From contig NC_079883.1 of the NCBI RefSeq assembly GCF_029227915.1, positions 17,486,001 through 17,550,000 on the forward strand: 64,000 nt of DNA, given 5' to 3'. The notes under the pieces were generated by a model that saw nothing but the letters and a program-made list of their open reading frames with translations, was not told where the DNA came from and did no database searches. Position numbers and translations under genes: made by a program. Shown piece by piece: positions 61,405 through 64,000 of the stretch; position 1 is the first letter of the stretch; every line of letters starts with the position of its first letter. This DNA comes from Hydractinia symbiolongicarpus. Taxonomy: Eukaryota > Cnidaria > Hydrozoa > Anthoathecata > Hydractiniidae.

Positions 61405-62334
61405 CTATATTACAGACCTTAGGCGCCTGTACACGTGACTGACGCTATTATAAAGCCATGGCGCAATGGAAAACCACTTGGGACGTCGTAGTCCATTGAG
61501 AATGGAAGGATTAGACCGTTGGTAACCTGCGCAGGCACGTGGAACAACGTGATTTATGTATACGGATTTTAATTGGCCGCAAAAGTCCATATTACAGACT
61601 TTAGGGGCCAGGACCCGTGTTTGACAGTGTTGTAAAGCCGTGGCGATATGGAAAACAACTTGGGACGTCGTAGTCCTTTGAGAGTGGAGGGATTAGACCA
61701 ATGATAACCTGCGCAAGCACGTGCAACCACGTGATATACGTGTAATGCCTTTATTAGGGTACAAGAGGTTATATTACAGACCTTAGGGGCCTGTATACGT
61801 GTTTGACGGTGTTGTAAAGCCGTGGCGATATGGAAAACAACTTGGGACGTCGTAGTCCTTTGAGAGTGGAGGGATTAGACCGATCGTAACTCGCGCAGGC
61901 ACGTGGAACAGGGCAATTTGTGTGTACGGCCTTTATTAGGCTGCAAAAGGTCATATTAAGGCCTTTGGAGGCCTGTACACGTGGTTGACGGTGTTATAAA
62001 GCTGTGGCGCAATTGCAAACAACTTGGGACGTCGTAGTTCATTGTGAGTACATGGACTAGTCCGATCATAACTTGCGCAGGCATGTGGATCTACGTGATT
62101 CATGTGTACGGCCTCTATTAGGCAGCAAAAGGCCATGCCTTTAGAGGCCTGTGCACGTGGTTGACGGTGTTATAAAGCTGTGGCGCAATTGCAAACAACT
62201 TGAGACGTCGTAGTCCATTGAGAGTACATGGACTAGTCCGATCGTAACTTGCGCAGGCACGTGGATCAACATGATTCATGTGTACGGCCTCTATTAGGCA
62301 GCAAAAGGCCATGCCATAGCCTTTAGAGGGCTGT
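61405..62334. repeat. Second copy of the five-monomer segment
   Basis: Matches 55601-56530 at offset 5804, including the two consecutive C-type units (GGACTAGTCC near 62056 and 62229) and the full-length ggccatgccatagcc junction at 62307. Differences include agggcaattt near 61912 and aacatgattc near 62268. Confidence 0.7.
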
Positions 62335-64000
62335 ACTCGTAGTTAACGGTGTTATAACGCCATGGCGATATGGAAAACAACTTGGGACGTCGTAGTCCTT
62401 TGAGAATGGAAGGATAAGACCAATGATAACCTGCGCAGGCACGTGCAACGACGTGATATACGTGTTAGGCCTTTATTAGGGTACAAGAGGCTATATTACA
62501 GCCCTTAGGGTCCTGTACCTGTAATTGACGGCGTTATAACGCCATGACACAATGGTAAACAACTTGGGACGTCGTAGTCCATTGAGAGTGGAAGGATTAG
62601 ACCAATGGTAACCTGCGTAGGCACGTGGAACAACGTGATATACGTGTAAGGCCTTTATTAGGGTACAAGAGGCTATATTACAGCCCTTAGGGGCCTGTAC
62701 CTGTAATTGACGGCGTTATAACGCCATGACACAATGGTAAACAACTTGGGACGTCGTAGTCCATTGAGAGTGGAAGGATTAGACCATTGCTAACATGTGC
62801 AGGCACGTGCAACCACGTGATATACGTGTAAGGCCTTTATTAGGCTGCAAGAGGCCATATTGCAGTCGTTAGACGCATGTACTCGTAGTTAACGGTGTTA
62901 AAACGCCATGGCGCAATGGAAAACGACTTGGGACGTCGTAGTCCATTGAGAGTGGAAGGATTAGACCAATGGTAACCTGCTCAGGCACGTGGAACAACGT
63001 GATTTATGTATACAGACTTTATTAGGCAGCAAAAGGCCATATTACAGCCTTTAGGGGCCAGTACACGTGTTTGACGGTGTTGTAAAGCCGTGGCGATATG
63101 GAAAACGACTTGGGACGTCGTAGTCCATTGAGAGTGGAAGGATAAGACCAATGGTAACCTGCGCAGGCACGTGGAACAACGTGATTTATGTATACCGACT
63201 TTATTAGGCTGCAAGAGGCCATATTACACTTGTTAGACGCATGTACTTGTAGTTAACGGTGTTATAACGCCATGGCGCAATGGAAAACGACTTGTGACGT
63301 CGTAGTCCATTGAGAGTGGAAGGATAAGACCAATGGTAACCTGCGCAGGCACGTGCAACCACGTGATATACGTGTAAGGCCTTTATTAGGGTACAAGAGG
63401 CTATATTACAGCCCTTAGGGGCCTGTACCTGTAATTGACGGCGTTATAACGCCATGACACAATGGTAAACAACTTGAAACGTCGTAGTCCATTGAGAGTG
63501 GAAGGATTAGACGAATAGTAACCTGTGCAAGCACGTGGAACAACGCGAATTGGGTGTACCGCCTTTATTAGGCTGCAAAAGGTTATATTACAGCCTTTAG
63601 AGACCTGTACACGTGGTTGACGGTGTTATAAAGCCGTGGCGCAATGGAAAACCACTTGGGACGTCGTAGTCCATTGAGAGTGGAAGGATTACACCATTGC
63701 TAACCTGCGCAGGCACGTGCATCCACGTGATATACGTGTAAGGCCTTTATTATGGGTACATTATATTATAGTACAGTATATTACTTTCCTTAGGGGCCTG
63801 TACCTGTAATTGACGGCGTTATAACACCATGACACAATGGTAAACAACTTGGGACGTCGTAGTCCATTAAGAGTGGAAGGATTAGACCAATAGTAACCTG
63901 CGCAGGCACGTGGAACAACGCGAATTGGGTGTACGGCCTTTATTAGGCTGCAAAAGGTCATATTACAGCCTTTAGAGACCTGTACACATGGTTGACGGTG
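62335..64000. repeat. Satellite array to the window end
   Basis: Contains pieces seen at 59150-59460 (offset 3628, including gctaacatgtgcagg and cgttagacgc). It also has the last +10-bp A-type variant at 63757, here followed by the unusual tattactttcct. The array continues past base 64000, and no transition to other DNA is visible. Confidence 0.7.

Larger units (their letters stand above)
1..64000. repeat. 182-bp tandem satellite array with higher-order repeat structure
   Basis: The whole window is head-to-tail copies of one ~182-bp unit, roughly 350 of them. The landmark blocks cttgggacgtcgtagtcc, gagagtggaagga, cctgcgcagg and ggcctttattagg recur in the same order and orientation every ~182 bases from first base to last. 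Most copies are 182 bp, C-type junctions are 6 bp short and some right-half copies are about 10 bp long. No single-copy DNA, transposon, inversion, poly-A tract or simple-sequence block interrupts it. Such structure is typical of eukaryotic centromeric or pericentromeric satellite, and I infer that setting without proof. Both ends of the window lie inside the array, so its true length is unknown. I do not recognise the family. Confidence 0.98.

Noticed and set aside
1-64000. CRISPR array or bacterial repeat system
   Set aside because: There is no repeat/spacer pattern. The whole 182-bp unit is conserved, there are no unique spacers and no neighbouring cas-like genes.
1-64000. Assignment to a known satellite family or species
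   Set aside because: Length near 180 bp is shared by many unrelated plant and animal satellites, and I do not recognise this sequence. A database search with a computed consensus would decide; naming a species here would be a guess.

Overview
The window is one uninterrupted tandem satellite array. From base 1 to base 64000 it consists of head-to-tail copies of a ~182-bp monomer (about 350 copies), all in the same orientation. I see no protein gene, RNA gene, transposon insertion or inversion. This is the organisation of eukaryotic centromeric or pericentromeric satellite DNA. I do not recognise the family and cannot name the species. A hand-assembled consensus monomer is about 48% GC, with roughly 10 CpG per 182 bp (observed/expected about 1).

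Monomers fall into types that differ mainly in a ~35-bp box on the right side of the unit. A-type boxes carry three ACGTG cores. B-type boxes (several subtypes) keep the first core and alter the others. C-type monomers carry GGACTAGTCC and a hairpin-like inverted repeat. D-type is an A-like monomer that usually follows C. A and B alternate over long stretches, giving a 364-bp dimer, and C after B breaks the alternation.

Above the dimer there are higher-order repeats (HORs) whose period changes along the array. At 1-6450 there is a 2.55-kb (14-monomer) HOR. At 6450-10213 there is a mosaic of rearranged pieces. At 10214 to ~34300 there are two copies of a ~12-kb block, each containing a variable segment plus two copies of a 4.36-kb (24-monomer) HOR. 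At 34300-39164 there is another mosaic. At 39165-44440 there are two copies of a 2.75-kb HOR. At 45246 to ~53012 there are units of 1.81, 2.37 and 2.00 kb. From ~53000 to 64000 the order is looser. C-type monomers are about twice as dense in the right half, and a +10-bp variant occurs only there.

Nothing here works as an operon or pathway. Any function would lie in the DNA: protein-binding boxes, dyad symmetries and the recombination that homogenises the array. Monomer-length open frames on the minus strand are by-products of the repeat and are not annotated as genes. All HOR relations were read by eye from shared variants and constant offsets, so boundaries are approximate to tens of bases unless stated.
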